Shown: piece after piece, positions 27,179 through 36,053 of the stretch | Position numbering within the stretch: the stretch's first letter is position 1 | Layout: every line of letters begins with the position of its first letter | From: Crateriforma conspicua | GTDB taxonomy: Bacteria; Planctomycetota; Planctomycetia; Pirellulales; Pirellulaceae | Assembly: GCF_007752935.1 (NCBI RefSeq) | Contig: NZ_CP036319.1 | Span: forward strand, 3,906,001 to 3,970,000 | Length of the DNA: 64,000 bases | Direction: 5' to 3' | The notes under the pieces: model-generated | Seen by the model: only the letters and a program-made list of their open reading frames with translations | What the model was told of the DNA's origin: nothing | The model's database searches: none | Made by a program: the position numbers and the translations under genes

Positions 27179-28264
27179 TCAATTCATCTTCAACACGGGC
27201 AAGCGTCCGCGCTGTTCGATTTGTTGACGGATCGATTCGGGCGTATTGTCTTGAGGGCGTGGACGCGAGTGCGGTGACACAGCGGGCGGGCGGTAATGGC
27301 TGCCTTGTACGGTGCCGCGTCGGCGGAACTCCGATTCAATTTCGCGCAACAGGCGTGACTTGTCCAAACACCACGCCGGTTCGACCAAGAATCCTTTGGG
27401 CGCTTCGCCACTGACCCTTTCCACGATCATTTCCGGCGGCAAACGCTGCAAGAAATCCACCACGGTTTGAACGTACGTCTCGCGATCCATCAGATTCAGC
27501 GTTCCCGCACGAACCTGATCGGCCAACGGCGTCCCTTCCACCACGTACAGATTGTGGATCTTCACACTGTCGAATCCCAGCGCGGCGACCTCGTCGGCCG
27601 TCTGCATCATCATCTCATGCGTTTCGCCGGGGATGCCCAGAATGATGTGCACGCCACATTCAAACCCTCGTCCGCGGGCTCGATCGATCGCGTTGACCTG
27701 GTGACCGTGATCGTGGGCCCGGTTCATCCAAACCAGACCGTCGTTGTGCATCGTTTGCATGCCGAATTCGACCGAGACGTCATGGTCGGCGGCCAGCATT
27801 TCAAACAGTTCCAACACGCTGTCGGGAACGCAATCCGGTCGCGTCCCCACCGCCAGACCGCGAATTTCCGGCCCGTGCGATAAAGCCAGTTCGTAAATCT
27901 CCCGCAGCTGTTCGACCGGCGCGTAGGTGTTCGTCGCCGGTTGAAAATAGGCAAGAAACCCCGTGACCTTGTCGTAGCGTTTGCGAACCGTCCGGATGCC
28001 GTCGGTCAGCTGGTCCGCCACGCGTTTCAGCCGCACTCGACGGGACGGGCTGAACGACCGATTGTCACAAAAATTACAGCCTCCGCGGGCCACCGCACCG
28101 TCGACATTCGGGCACGTGAATCCCGCATCGATGCTGATTCGCTGGACTCGGCCGCCGTAGCGTCGCCGCAGGGCGGCGCCAAAAGCGTTAAAAACCAAAC
28201 CTTCCGCACGCCAGGACGGGACGGTCGGCGAAATCGATTCCGGGGGGGTGGGATCAGTTGCCAC
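27179..28264 (-). CDS. Radical SAM protein, TIGR01212/YhcC family
   Basis: About 361 aa from a GTG at 28264; the frame also offers an ATG at 28315, which would run farther into the divergent region. The iron-sulfur motif is not the usual CxxxCxxC but the expanded form of this family (CPNVDGAVARGGCNFC). Downstream, YFQPATNTYAPVEQLREIYE, GLAVGTRPDCVPDSVLELFE, ELFEMLAADHDVSVEFGMQT and the ECGVHIILGIPGET block match the TIGR01212 group, which resembles Elp3-type radical SAM enzymes. The reaction is unknown. It is convergent with ilvE and divergent from the FHA gene. Confidence 0.88.
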   Translation of the reverse strand: MATDPTPPESISPTVPSWRAEGLVFNAFGAALRRRYGGRVQRISIDAGFTCPNVDGAVARGGCNFCDNRSFSPSRRVRLKRVADQLTDGIRTVRKRYDKVTGFLAYFQPATNTYAPVEQLREIYELALSHGPEIRGLAVGTRPDCVPDSVLELFEMLAADHDVSVEFGMQTMHNDGLVWMNRAHDHGHQVNAIDRARGRGFECGVHIILGIPGETHEMMMQTADEVAALGFDSVKIHNLYVVEGTPLADQVRAGTLNLMDRETYVQTVVDFLQRLPPEMIVERVSGEAPKGFLVEPAWCLDKSRLLREIESEFRRRGTVQGSHYRPPAVSPHSRPRPQDNTPESIRQQIEQRGRLPVLKMN

Positions 28265-28391
28265 GAAGATTATTCGGGTGAAAATGGGAACATTATTCGG
28301 CGTATTGCCGTTCAAAGGTCAAGGGTACGACGCATTGGTCGCATCTGATGGCCGCCCCTGTTTTCATGCTTTTCATTCCGAGACGATAGCA

Positions 28392-28847
28392 GTGCAAGAC
28401 CGAGAGTTTCCTGAATTCGCAGGGAAATTCGGCCAGCTGACGCCATGCGGCGGCGGCGATCCGATTCCCCTGGTGAAAGAACGTTTGCTGGTCGGACGAC
28501 GCCCGTCGTGCGACATCCAGCTGAAATTTCCCAATGTGTCCAGTAACCACTGTCGGTTTTCGCTGGAATCTGGCTACTGGTTCATCAAGGACCTGGGCAG
28601 CCGCAACGGCACAAAGGTCGACGGCCGCCAGATCATGCGAAAACGGGCCGATCCGAAGTGCAAGGTGTCGATCGCCAAGCACCATTACATCTTGGAATAT
28701 GAGCCTCAAGCCCTGGGTGCGTTCGGTCCGCCGCCGGCCGATGACGATTACGTCGAAGAAATGCTGAAGAGTTCGCTGATGGATCGCGCGGGACTCAGCC
28801 GCCGTGATGGCAAGAAGAGCACCAATCGGGATCCGCTGGCCGATTGA
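28392..28847 (+). CDS. FHA domain protein
   Basis: A small cytoplasmic adaptor of about 151 aa from a GTG at 28392. The frame is open to an ATG at 28284, which would leave almost no gap to the divergent radical SAM gene, so the later start is preferred, with low certainty. The FHA core has LLVGRRPSCDIQLKFPNVSS, SNHCRF and KDLGSRNGTKVDG, the phosphothreonine-binding residues being intact. The C-terminal 40 residues are acidic then basic (DDDYVEEMLKSSLMD, RRDGKKS). It may read out Ser/Thr kinase activity such as that of the kinases elsewhere in the window; the partner is unknown. Confidence 0.88.
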   Translation: MQDREFPEFAGKFGQLTPCGGGDPIPLVKERLLVGRRPSCDIQLKFPNVSSNHCRFSLESGYWFIKDLGSRNGTKVDGRQIMRKRADPKCKVSIAKHHYILEYEPQALGAFGPPPADDDYVEEMLKSSLMDRAGLSRRDGKKSTNRDPLAD

Positions 28848-28891
28848 TCGATCGATCCGCGACGCGTCGCAACGTGACGCTTTGAAACAAG

Positions 28892-28928
28892 ACGGCCGTC
28901 CCGGGCATCGCCTGGGGCGGCCGTTTTT
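28892..28928 (+). terminator. Intrinsic terminator after the FHA gene
   Basis: A GC-rich stem (acggccg with cggccgt, extended by ccc/ggg past a bulge) is followed immediately by five T residues, 45 bp after the FHA stop. This is the clearest intrinsic terminator in the window. Confidence 0.85.
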
Positions 28929-29126
28929 CGTTGCGCGTCCGGTTGGTACAACCAGTCGTGCCCGGCCGATATCAATTTTGTCTTTCCGGTGGCCCTGGAC
29001 GTCCGGGCGGTGTTGGGTTGTGATGTTTCGCAACCGCGAGACGAAAAAGCACCTCGCGGGAAAAACCGAATCCACGGTTCCCCACCGTTCCCGCCACCCT
29101 TCTTTGACGCCCAGGACGTTTGCACG

Positions 29127-29447
29127 ATGGCCCGACTTGCCCACCACGTTTTCTTCACCCTGAAAGACCGCAGCGAAGAATCCGTCGCACGCCTGGTCGC
29201 CGCTTGTCAGAAATACTTGGGCGGACACGACGGCATGGTGGGATTCGAAGTCGGCACCCGCGAAGCCGACTACCAACGTCCGGTCAACCAAGACTATGAC
29301 GTGTCGCTGTACACCGTGTTCGTCGACCGGGCCGCGCACGATGCGTATCAGCAAGCCGAACGGCACTTGCAATTCATCGCCGAGACCAAGGAAACGTGGG
29401 CCGAAGTTCGCGTGTTCGACAGCAATCTGACCGAGATGTCGAACTAA
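29127..29447 (+). CDS. Dabb (stress-responsive A/B barrel) domain protein
   Basis: A 106-aa dimeric alpha/beta-barrel domain. ATG 29127 gives the usual opening, LAHHVFFTLKDRSEESVARLV; the frame extends upstream to 28989 without conserved sequence. The second half (YDVSLYTVFVDRAAHDAYQ, then HLQFIAETKETWAEVRVFD) matches the Dabb pattern, in which a conserved His near the start and the YxxH/AxHxxF segments line the cavity. Members include stress proteins and small cyclases/decarboxylases. The role is unknown here. It is followed 87 bp later by tsaE. Confidence 0.88.
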   Translation: MARLAHHVFFTLKDRSEESVARLVAACQKYLGGHDGMVGFEVGTREADYQRPVNQDYDVSLYTVFVDRAAHDAYQQAERHLQFIAETKETWAEVRVFDSNLTEMSN

Positions 29448-29533
29448 GTAGCGGTTCCGGTGCGCAAACCTGACGCCTCATTGCCCCAGTGATACCGGCG
29501 ACAACGGTGAACTTGAAGGGTCGAACGATCCGA

Positions 29534-30106
29534 ATGACAAACGGCAACGCGATCACATGGAACCAATTGGACTTGCACCGGATGTCGGTTTTCGCAAACC
29601 GGCTTGCCGGCGTCTTGGCCGATCGTAGCGAAACCACGGCGGTCGGCTTGGTCGGCACACTGGGTGCCGGCAAGACCCAGTTGACCACACTGATTGCCCG
29701 ATCGATCGGTGTTGCTTCGGACGATGTGACCAGCCCGACGTTTACGCTGGCCCAACACTATCGTGGTTCTATCGGTGGCGATGCGCCAGTCACGGTGGAC
29801 CTGCACCATGTCGATGCGTATCGGATTGCGGACGAAGACGAATGGTTTGAAGCCGGCATGGAAGAACTGCTGGACACCTCCGCTTCGCAAGACCATCGCG
29901 TCTGGATTTTCGTCGAATGGGCGGATCGTTTCGCCGACTGGATGCCCGACGATACACTGTGGATCCGCATCGACTGGGACACCCAATCCGCGTCGCCCGG
30001 TGACTTGCCCACTGACCTGCCCGGTGAAAATGACCAGCCACGTCGAATCACCATCACCGGCAACAAATTGCCCGCTGGACTGGCTGACGATGAATCCGCA
30101 TCGTGA
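29534..30106 (+). CDS. tsaE: tRNA threonylcarbamoyladenosine biosynthesis ATPase TsaE
   Basis: A 190-aa P-loop ATPase needed, with TsaB, TsaC and TsaD, for the t6A37 modification of ANN-decoding tRNAs. Walker A is GTLGAGKTQLT, followed by the family motif SPTFTLAQHY, the HHVDAYRI segment (metal and Walker B region) and VWIFVEWADRF near the end. ATG 29534 is chosen since the first 15 codons of the open frame look like leader sequence. It is somewhat longer than typical TsaE because of a hydrophilic C-terminal tail. It precedes the APH-like kinase by 66 bp. Confidence 0.92.
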   Translation: MTNGNAITWNQLDLHRMSVFANRLAGVLADRSETTAVGLVGTLGAGKTQLTTLIARSIGVASDDVTSPTFTLAQHYRGSIGGDAPVTVDLHHVDAYRIADEDEWFEAGMEELLDTSASQDHRVWIFVEWADRFADWMPDDTLWIRIDWDTQSASPGDLPTDLPGENDQPRRITITGNKLPAGLADDESAS

Positions 30107-30172
30107 TGATGCAGACTCCGCGATGTGTTGGTTCGGTGAACTGACGGGCAACGTGATTACTTGGGGGTATCG

Positions 30173-31309
30173 ATGATTCCCGACGCCGCACGACACGCCG
30201 CACGTTGTTTCGCAGGCTTTGCCGATGCACCGGTGTTGCCGAATGCAAAAGGCTGGTCACAAGTCCCCGCCGGCTTCAGCGGGTCGGCGGTGTACCGTGT
30301 GGTCGATCCGCGCGGCGGTGCTTGGTCGCTGAAACAATTGACCGCATCGGCATCCGTCTCGCACGTCAAGGCGATTCATCAGACGCTGTTGCATGTCCGT
30401 CGCGCCGGATGTGACTGGGTCGCCGGCCCAAACCATTTGGCGGGCAATCGGGCGCAGACAGTTGCCGATTTGGGAACGCTTGGCTGCTGGGAAATGACGC
30501 GGTGGATGCCGGGCCGGTCGTACAGCGACATCGATCGGTTTACGGTCAGCCCGGACGAAGCCGGCAAAGTCCTGGTGGCCGGATGCCGCGCGATCGCCAG
30601 CTTCCATAATGCCGCAGCATCAATGCTGCATCAAAACGGTCCGGCCCCGTCGGTGATCGACCGCATCAAGCGTTTGGACAGCCTGTCTTCATCGATCTTG
30701 TCGACATGCGATGACGCGGGCGACAAGATTCGAACTTTGAACATCAGCCCAACCGTTGCACCGGAGTTATTGCAGGCCTGCCATCAGGTCACCGCGGATT
30801 GGCCGACCTTTGCGTGGCAGATCCGCAACGACTTGGAACAGCGGGCTGGTGAAGTGACGCCGCTGCAATGGGTCGTGCGAGACATCCATCGGGGCCATTT
30901 GTTGTTCGCCGATGATGCCGGTTCGCTGTCAACGGCGGCCAAGCCGACGGTTTCCGGGATGATCGATTTCGACGCGATGCGGTTGGATACGCCGGCGGCC
31001 GACCTGGCACGCTGGATCGGCGATTTTCTATTTTTGGCGATTTTTCACGGCGACGCCGCGGCGGACATCGCCGCACGATTCTGGCAGGCCGGATTGGCGG
31101 AATATCGTCAGATCTGCTCATTTTCCCATCAGCAACAGACCCTATGTTGGACGCTTGTCCGGTCCAGTTCGCTGATTTCTTTGGCAAACTGGGTCGACTG
31201 GATTCTGCAGCAAAGACGGCGTTTTTCAGCAGCCGATTCGGCAATCGCCCAGCGTTTGGTTGCCCTAAATCAACAGTGGACAGTCGTGCGCCAGGCGACG
31301 GATCGTTGA
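30173..31309 (+). CDS. Aminoglycoside phosphotransferase-fold kinase
   Basis: A 378-aa protein of the APH/choline kinase-like superfamily. ATG 30173 is used rather than the TTG at 30161. It shows a degenerate glycine loop (PAGFSGSAVYRVVDP), the ATP lysine in WSLKQL, the catalytic loop VVRDIHRGHLLF (Asp in place of the common HGDLH form), and the DFG-equivalent GMIDFDAMRLDTPAADLAR. Such proteins phosphorylate small molecules (sugars, choline, homoserine or thiamine, antibiotics) and rarely act on aminoglycosides. Placement after tsaE, with no metabolic partner, does not reveal the substrate. Confidence 0.82.
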   Translation: MIPDAARHAARCFAGFADAPVLPNAKGWSQVPAGFSGSAVYRVVDPRGGAWSLKQLTASASVSHVKAIHQTLLHVRRAGCDWVAGPNHLAGNRAQTVADLGTLGCWEMTRWMPGRSYSDIDRFTVSPDEAGKVLVAGCRAIASFHNAAASMLHQNGPAPSVIDRIKRLDSLSSSILSTCDDAGDKIRTLNISPTVAPELLQACHQVTADWPTFAWQIRNDLEQRAGEVTPLQWVVRDIHRGHLLFADDAGSLSTAAKPTVSGMIDFDAMRLDTPAADLARWIGDFLFLAIFHGDAAADIAARFWQAGLAEYRQICSFSHQQQTLCWTLVRSSSLISLANWVDWILQQRRRFSAADSAIAQRLVALNQQWTVVRQATDR

Positions 31310-31412
31310 CGATTCCGCCGCGTCCACACAGAATTTCAAGATTGCGGCGAGCTCGGGGGCATTTGATACGATTTTCGACGCATGTTTTCCAGCGGATCGG
31401 AGTGAATCGACG

Positions 31413-33599
31413 GTGCGAAATCAATCAATCAATTGGCGATGGTCGCTGATGTTCGCGTTTGCCATGGTTGGCATCGCGGCAACGACGTCCTTGGCACAGG
31501 AACAATCGTCCGGCGATCAGTCGTCGGCCGGATCGGTGCCGATCGAACAATCCATCCAATCGGATGACGCGGCCGGTGGTGGTCGGCTGACCCAGGATGC
31601 CGCCGAACTTTTCCCCCAACTGGCAACGCCCAATTTCGGCGACCAACTGTCGGCCGGTCCCGATGGCTTTTCCGACTGGCAATTGACCGGCGCGTCGGAC
31701 GAGGCGGCGGAAGCTGACCACGCCGATGCGGGATCTCCCGCACCCAAGGAAGCCGAACCGTTTCGTGACGGCGACTATGTCGTCCAGTGGCAGGCGTGGA
31801 TCGATGCCGAACCCGAATCCGATCAGGCGATCGCGGAACTGGTCTTTCGTGCCGTCCCCGACAAAGGATTTCACGTTTACGCGTCGTCGGTGACCGGCGA
31901 AGAATCGTCGACCGCGTTTGCATTAACCGACAAATCCGACTTGGCCGTCGGTGCCCCGAACACCAAGAACGAAGTCGTCAGCAAGGTCTTGTTCGAAGGC
32001 TTGCCGCCGATTCGTTTCCACGAAGGCACCGTGACGTGGCGATTGCCCGTCCGCATCAACGCCATCAGCAAAACCGGCACGGCCGAACTGAAGGGGCTGA
32101 TCACCTATCAAGCGTGCACCGACACCAGTTGTCGACAACCCGTTGCACTGGAGTTCGTTGCGCCGATGAAGATCGACGTGGCGGCCAAGAGTGCGGCGGC
32201 CGCCGGCCCCATTCGTTTGACATCGACCGCATTCGGCCCGGCTGCCGATCAAGCTGCGTCGTTGAATTGGGTCGACAAAGCGATCGACAGCGAACCGGTC
32301 GACGCGGCCGCACCGGTGCCCAGCATTGACCAGCCGGAAGACGAGTATTCGTTCGCCACGATGCTGTTTTTTGCCTTCATCGGCGGCATCATCCTGAACG
32401 TGATGCCCTGCGTTTTGCCGGTCGTCGGTTTGAAAGTGATGAGCTTTGTCGAACAGGCCGGCGAGGACCGCAAACGTGTTTTCATGCTGAACATGGTGTA
32501 TGCCCTGGGCATCCTGTCCGTGTTCGCTCTGCTGGCCGTGCTTGCGGTCGTCGCAGGTCTTTCCTGGGGTGAACAGTTCACGTTCTTTCCGTTGAAGCTG
32601 GGTTTGACGCTGGTCTTGTTCGCACTGGCACTTAGTTACCTGGGCGTCTGGGAAATCCCCGTGCCCGGGATGGCATCGGGCAAGGTTTCACAGGACTTGC
32701 AGCAACGCGAAGGCTACGCCGGCGCGTTTTCCAAGGGAATTTTTGCGACAATCCTGGCAACACCCTGCAGCGGCCCGCTGCTGGGAACCATTTTCGGATT
32801 GTCGATCTTTTTGTCCGGACCGGAAAAGTTCCTGGTCATGATGACCGTCGGCTTGGGAATGGCCGTGCCGTACCTATTGATCGGGTTGAATCCGAAGCTG
32901 GTCGCTTGGCTGCCCAAACCCGGCGGCTGGATGGAAACGTTCAAGGAATTCCTGGCGTTCTTGTTGCTGGGAACCGTCGCCTTCTTCTTTGCCGGCTTTG
33001 CCGACGATTTGAAGCTGCCCGTGTTCGTCAGCCTGATCGGCGTTTGGTTCGGATGCTGGATCGTCGGCCGAGTTCCCAATTGGGAAACCGTACAGAAGCG
33101 AGTGTTCGCTTGGGCCGGTGGTTTGGCTGCCGCCGCGGTGATCGGCATCGGATCGTTCGTGGCTTTGGCCCCGGTGGACGACGAAATGGGCTGGGTACCT
33201 TACAGCGAAGCCCGTTTGCAGGCGCTGCATGACGAAGGCCGCACGGTGATGCTGGATTTCACCGCCAGCTGGTGTGTGAACTGCAAGATCAACAGCAAGT
33301 TTGCCATCGACACCGAAAAGACGCGTGAATTGGTGGACGAGCTGGATGCCGTTCCGATGTTGGCCGACTGGAGTGACCGGAACGATCAAATCAAATCCAA
33401 GCTGGCGGAACTCCGCAGCAACTCGATTCCGCTATTGGTGGTCTTTCCGGGATCCGACCCCGCCGAACCGATCATCTTGCGTGACTTGGTCAGTCAGACG
33501 TCGGTTCTGGATGCGCTGCGAAAGGCGGGTCCCAGTGTGGATTCGCAAATCGCCAAGGGATCCGGCAACACGTCACGCCAGTTAGTCACGACCCGTTGA
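31413..33599 (+). CDS. DsbD-like thiol:disulfide interchange protein
   Basis: A 728-aa membrane protein that carries electrons from cytoplasmic thioredoxin to the periplasm. It starts at a GTG, with a signal peptide (LMFAFAMVGIAATTSLAQ). After a low-complexity acidic stretch an n-DsbD-like domain holds a cysteine pair in TYQACTDTSCRQP. The central part is a CcdA-type region of about eight helices, with cysteines in MPCVLPVVGLK and ATPCSGPLLG. The C-terminal thioredoxin domain has ASWCVNCKINS. All three redox pairs of the relay are therefore present. Likely clients are periplasmic oxidised proteins or c-type cytochrome maturation, which fits the several CxxCH proteins nearby, though that link is inference. 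Confidence 0.9.
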   Translation: MRNQSINWRWSLMFAFAMVGIAATTSLAQEQSSGDQSSAGSVPIEQSIQSDDAAGGGRLTQDAAELFPQLATPNFGDQLSAGPDGFSDWQLTGASDEAAEADHADAGSPAPKEAEPFRDGDYVVQWQAWIDAEPESDQAIAELVFRAVPDKGFHVYASSVTGEESSTAFALTDKSDLAVGAPNTKNEVVSKVLFEGLPPIRFHEGTVTWRLPVRINAISKTGTAELKGLITYQACTDTSCRQPVALEFVAPMKIDVAAKSAAAAGPIRLTSTAFGPAADQAASLNWVDKAIDSEPVDAAAPVPSIDQPEDEYSFATMLFFAFIGGIILNVMPCVLPVVGLKVMSFVEQAGEDRKRVFMLNMVYALGILSVFALLAVLAVVAGLSWGEQFTFFPLKLGLTLVLFALALSYLGVWEIPVPGMASGKVSQDLQQREGYAGAFSKGIFATILATPCSGPLLGTIFGLSIFLSGPEKFLVMMTVGLGMAVPYLLIGLNPKLVAWLPKPGGWMETFKEFLAFLLLGTVAFFFAGFADDLKLPVFVSLIGVWFGCWIVGRVPNWETVQKRVFAWAGGLAAAAVIGIGSFVALAPVDDEMGWVPYSEARLQALHDEGRTVMLDFTASWCVNCKINSKFAIDTEKTRELVDELDAVPMLADWSDRNDQIKSKLAELRSNSIPLLVVFPGSDPAEPIILRDLVSQTSVLDALRKAGPSVDSQIAKGSGNTSRQLVTTR

Positions 33600-33687
33600 A
33601 ACGCCGGCCGTTGAACTGGCGGCCCGCGATCGCCATGATTGCGATTCCGTATTTGTTCTTCGACGTGCCGGTTGGTGGGAGTCGGTG

Positions 33688-35070
33688 ATGTTCAATACCG
33701 ACGACACGATTGTGGCCATCGCATCGCCGTTATGTCCCGCCGCGCGAGGCATCGTGCGGCTTTCCGGTGATGATGTCATGGATGTCCTGGCGGGACTGAT
33801 GGGTGGCCCCGTGGACTTGACCGCCGGCCGGCGTCAGCGAGGGCCGATTGATTGCGGCGACCCCATCGGTGAGATCCCAGCGGACGTGCTGATCTGGCCC
33901 GATGGTCGCAGCTATACCGGTCAACCATCAGCGGAAATCCACACGATTGGATCGTTACCGGTGCTGGAATCGATGGTCCAGCGGGCCATCCAGTTCAAGG
34001 CTCGGGCGGCGCGTCCGGGTGAATTCACGTTGCGGTCTTTTCTGGCCGGGCGTTTGGACCTGACTCAGGCCGAAGCCGTTTTGGGGGTGATCGACGCGGA
34101 CCAAGACCGGTCACTTGATCAGGCGCTGCAGCAGTTGGCTGGGAATTTTTCGCGGCCACTTTCGCTGTTGCGTGATCAATTGCTGGACCTGTTGGCGGAT
34201 GTCGAAGCCGGCTTGGACTTTGTCGACGAAGACATTGAATTCATCCAGCCGCATGAACTGCGTCGGCGATTGGATTTCATTGCAGCCACGCTGGAATCGA
34301 CGTCGGCGACGCTGGAAAGTCGTGGCGAGTCGAATGAAACGCCGAAGATCGTTCTTTGCGGACAACCCAACGCCGGCAAAAGCTGTCTGATCAACGCGAT
34401 CAGTGGTCACGAAGCGGCGTTGGTTGCCGACGTTCCCGGTACTACGCGTGACACTGTCAGCGTTCATGTATCCGTTGGCGGTCGGCAATTGGAATTGATC
34501 GATACCGCTGGCTTCGAGTCGGTCGCCGGCCGGACCGCCGACACGTCAGATTCCCGGGAATCCATTTCCGAAATCGCACAGCGGATGACCGATCAAGCCA
34601 TTGGTAGGGCCGACGTGGTGCTGCACTGCGTTGACATCACCCGTCGGAGTCAAAGTGATGATCGGCCGATCGATTCCGCCGGTCGACAGGTGATCGACGT
34701 TTGGACCAAGTCCGATTTGCGATCGTCGGACGTTGCGGACAGCGATCGATCCACCGGCGTCTGTTTGACCAGCAGTGTGACCGGCCAGGGTATCGACGAA
34801 TTGGTCGGTCGTATCTTTGCGGAACTGGATCGAACCGACCGGACCGATTCGGTGTCTGTGTCCGGTACCGCGGCGCGATGCCGCCAATCACTGGCCCAGG
34901 CCGCTGGGGCTATCCGAGCGGCGATCGGACTGTCGGAGATTGACGAGGGCCAGGAATTGATCGCCACGGAGATTCGTACCGCCGCCGACGCCTTGGGCGA
35001 AGTCACCGGGGTCGTGTACACCGACGACATTCTGGATCGTGTTTTCGGCCGATTCTGTATCGGAAAGTAA
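33688..35070 (+). CDS. mnmE: tRNA modification GTPase MnmE
   Basis: A 460-aa GTPase which, with MnmG, installs the cmnm5 group on U34 of tRNAs. The N-terminal THF-binding domain begins DDTIVAIASP and includes ARPGEFTLRSFLAGRLDLTQAEAV. The G domain has G1 CGQPNAGKSCLIN, G2/G3 PGTTRD and DTAGFE, and a G4-type segment VWTKSD. The helical domain ends with the signature C-terminal CIGK, whose cysteine is conserved. A GTG just before the ATG is ignored. A potentially diagnostic point is the slightly diverged G1 (NAGKS) found in this family. Confidence 0.95.
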   Translation: MFNTDDTIVAIASPLCPAARGIVRLSGDDVMDVLAGLMGGPVDLTAGRRQRGPIDCGDPIGEIPADVLIWPDGRSYTGQPSAEIHTIGSLPVLESMVQRAIQFKARAARPGEFTLRSFLAGRLDLTQAEAVLGVIDADQDRSLDQALQQLAGNFSRPLSLLRDQLLDLLADVEAGLDFVDEDIEFIQPHELRRRLDFIAATLESTSATLESRGESNETPKIVLCGQPNAGKSCLINAISGHEAALVADVPGTTRDTVSVHVSVGGRQLELIDTAGFESVAGRTADTSDSRESISEIAQRMTDQAIGRADVVLHCVDITRRSQSDDRPIDSAGRQVIDVWTKSDLRSSDVADSDRSTGVCLTSSVTGQGIDELVGRIFAELDRTDRTDSVSVSGTAARCRQSLAQAAGAIRAAIGLSEIDEGQELIATEIRTAADALGEVTGVVYTDDILDRVFGRFCIGK

Positions 35071-35213
35071 CGACGGACCAGTGCCAGCCCACGACGACGC
35101 ACCGTCGAACCGCGGGTTTTCTTTTGTCCAGCCCTCTCCCAGCGACGGCCATTTTCCACCAAGCTTGTGGATTCCCATCCAGGCAGATTTCCAGGCACAC
35201 GTCACCCGTTCCC

Positions 35214-36053
35214 ATGGTTGAGAACATTCCCCTGCTTCGCCACGAACACGGCGGACTGACCATCGAAGGTTATTCGCGCGCCGCGGTGCAAACGTGTTGG
35301 CGGGTCAACGAACTGAAGTTGCTGTTCGACGTCGGCGTCCAGCCCTGGGATTTCATGGGCACGTCGACCATGTTCATCAGCCACGCCCACCTGGATCACA
35401 TCGCCGCGCTGCCCGCCTACGTGTCGCGGCGTCGCATGATGAAGATGGACCCGCCGATCATTTATCTGCCCGATTCGGCCGTCGATCCGGCTTGGAAGAT
35501 GCTGCAGGATTTCCGCACGCTTGACCGTGGCGCGATGCCGTGCGAATTGGTCGGACTGTTGGGCGGCGATGAAACGGAGATCGGACGCGAGTATTTGGTC
35601 GAAGCGGTGGAGACGCGACACACGATCGATTCGCTTGGTTTTGTTGTTTACCAGCGTCGCCACAAACTGAAACCCGATTACACCGATCTGTCGGGCGAAC
35701 AAATCCGCGACTTGCGAATGTCGGGCACCGAAGTCACCGCCGAAACGCGTGTGCCCGTCTTCGCATACACGGGCGACACCAATCCGAAAGGCCTGGACCA
35801 AAATCCACAGTTCTACGATGCCCGGATTTTGATCAGTGAAATGACGTTCGTCGCGCCCGAACACCGCAAGGAAAAGATTCACAAGCACGGGCACATGCAC
35901 GTCGATGACTATCGCGACCGATCCGACAAATTCAAAAACGAATTGGTCATCGCCGGCCATTTGTCGACGCGCTACAACGAATCTCAAGTCAAACGTCTGG
36001 TTCGTCGGGCTTTACCCGATGGGCTGGGCGGACGATTGAAACTGTGGCTGTAA
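35214..36053 (+). CDS. Metallo-beta-lactamase fold hydrolase, RNase Z-like
   Basis: A 279-aa MBL-fold protein. ATG 35214 is preferred; the frame opens at 35124 with no conserved sequence. The metal motif is ISHAHLDHIAALP (HxHxDH), with further ligands in TRHTIDSLGFVVYQRRHKL and AYTGDT, and a final His in IAGHLSTRYN. RNase Z (tRNA 3' processing) shares this layout, but several planctomycete homologues are shorter and of unknown substrate. The stop overlaps the GTG start of hemW by 10 bp, so the two are co-translated. Confidence 0.85.
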   Translation: MVENIPLLRHEHGGLTIEGYSRAAVQTCWRVNELKLLFDVGVQPWDFMGTSTMFISHAHLDHIAALPAYVSRRRMMKMDPPIIYLPDSAVDPAWKMLQDFRTLDRGAMPCELVGLLGGDETEIGREYLVEAVETRHTIDSLGFVVYQRRHKLKPDYTDLSGEQIRDLRMSGTEVTAETRVPVFAYTGDTNPKGLDQNPQFYDARILISEMTFVAPEHRKEKIHKHGHMHVDDYRDRSDKFKNELVIAGHLSTRYNESQVKRLVRRALPDGLGGRLKLWL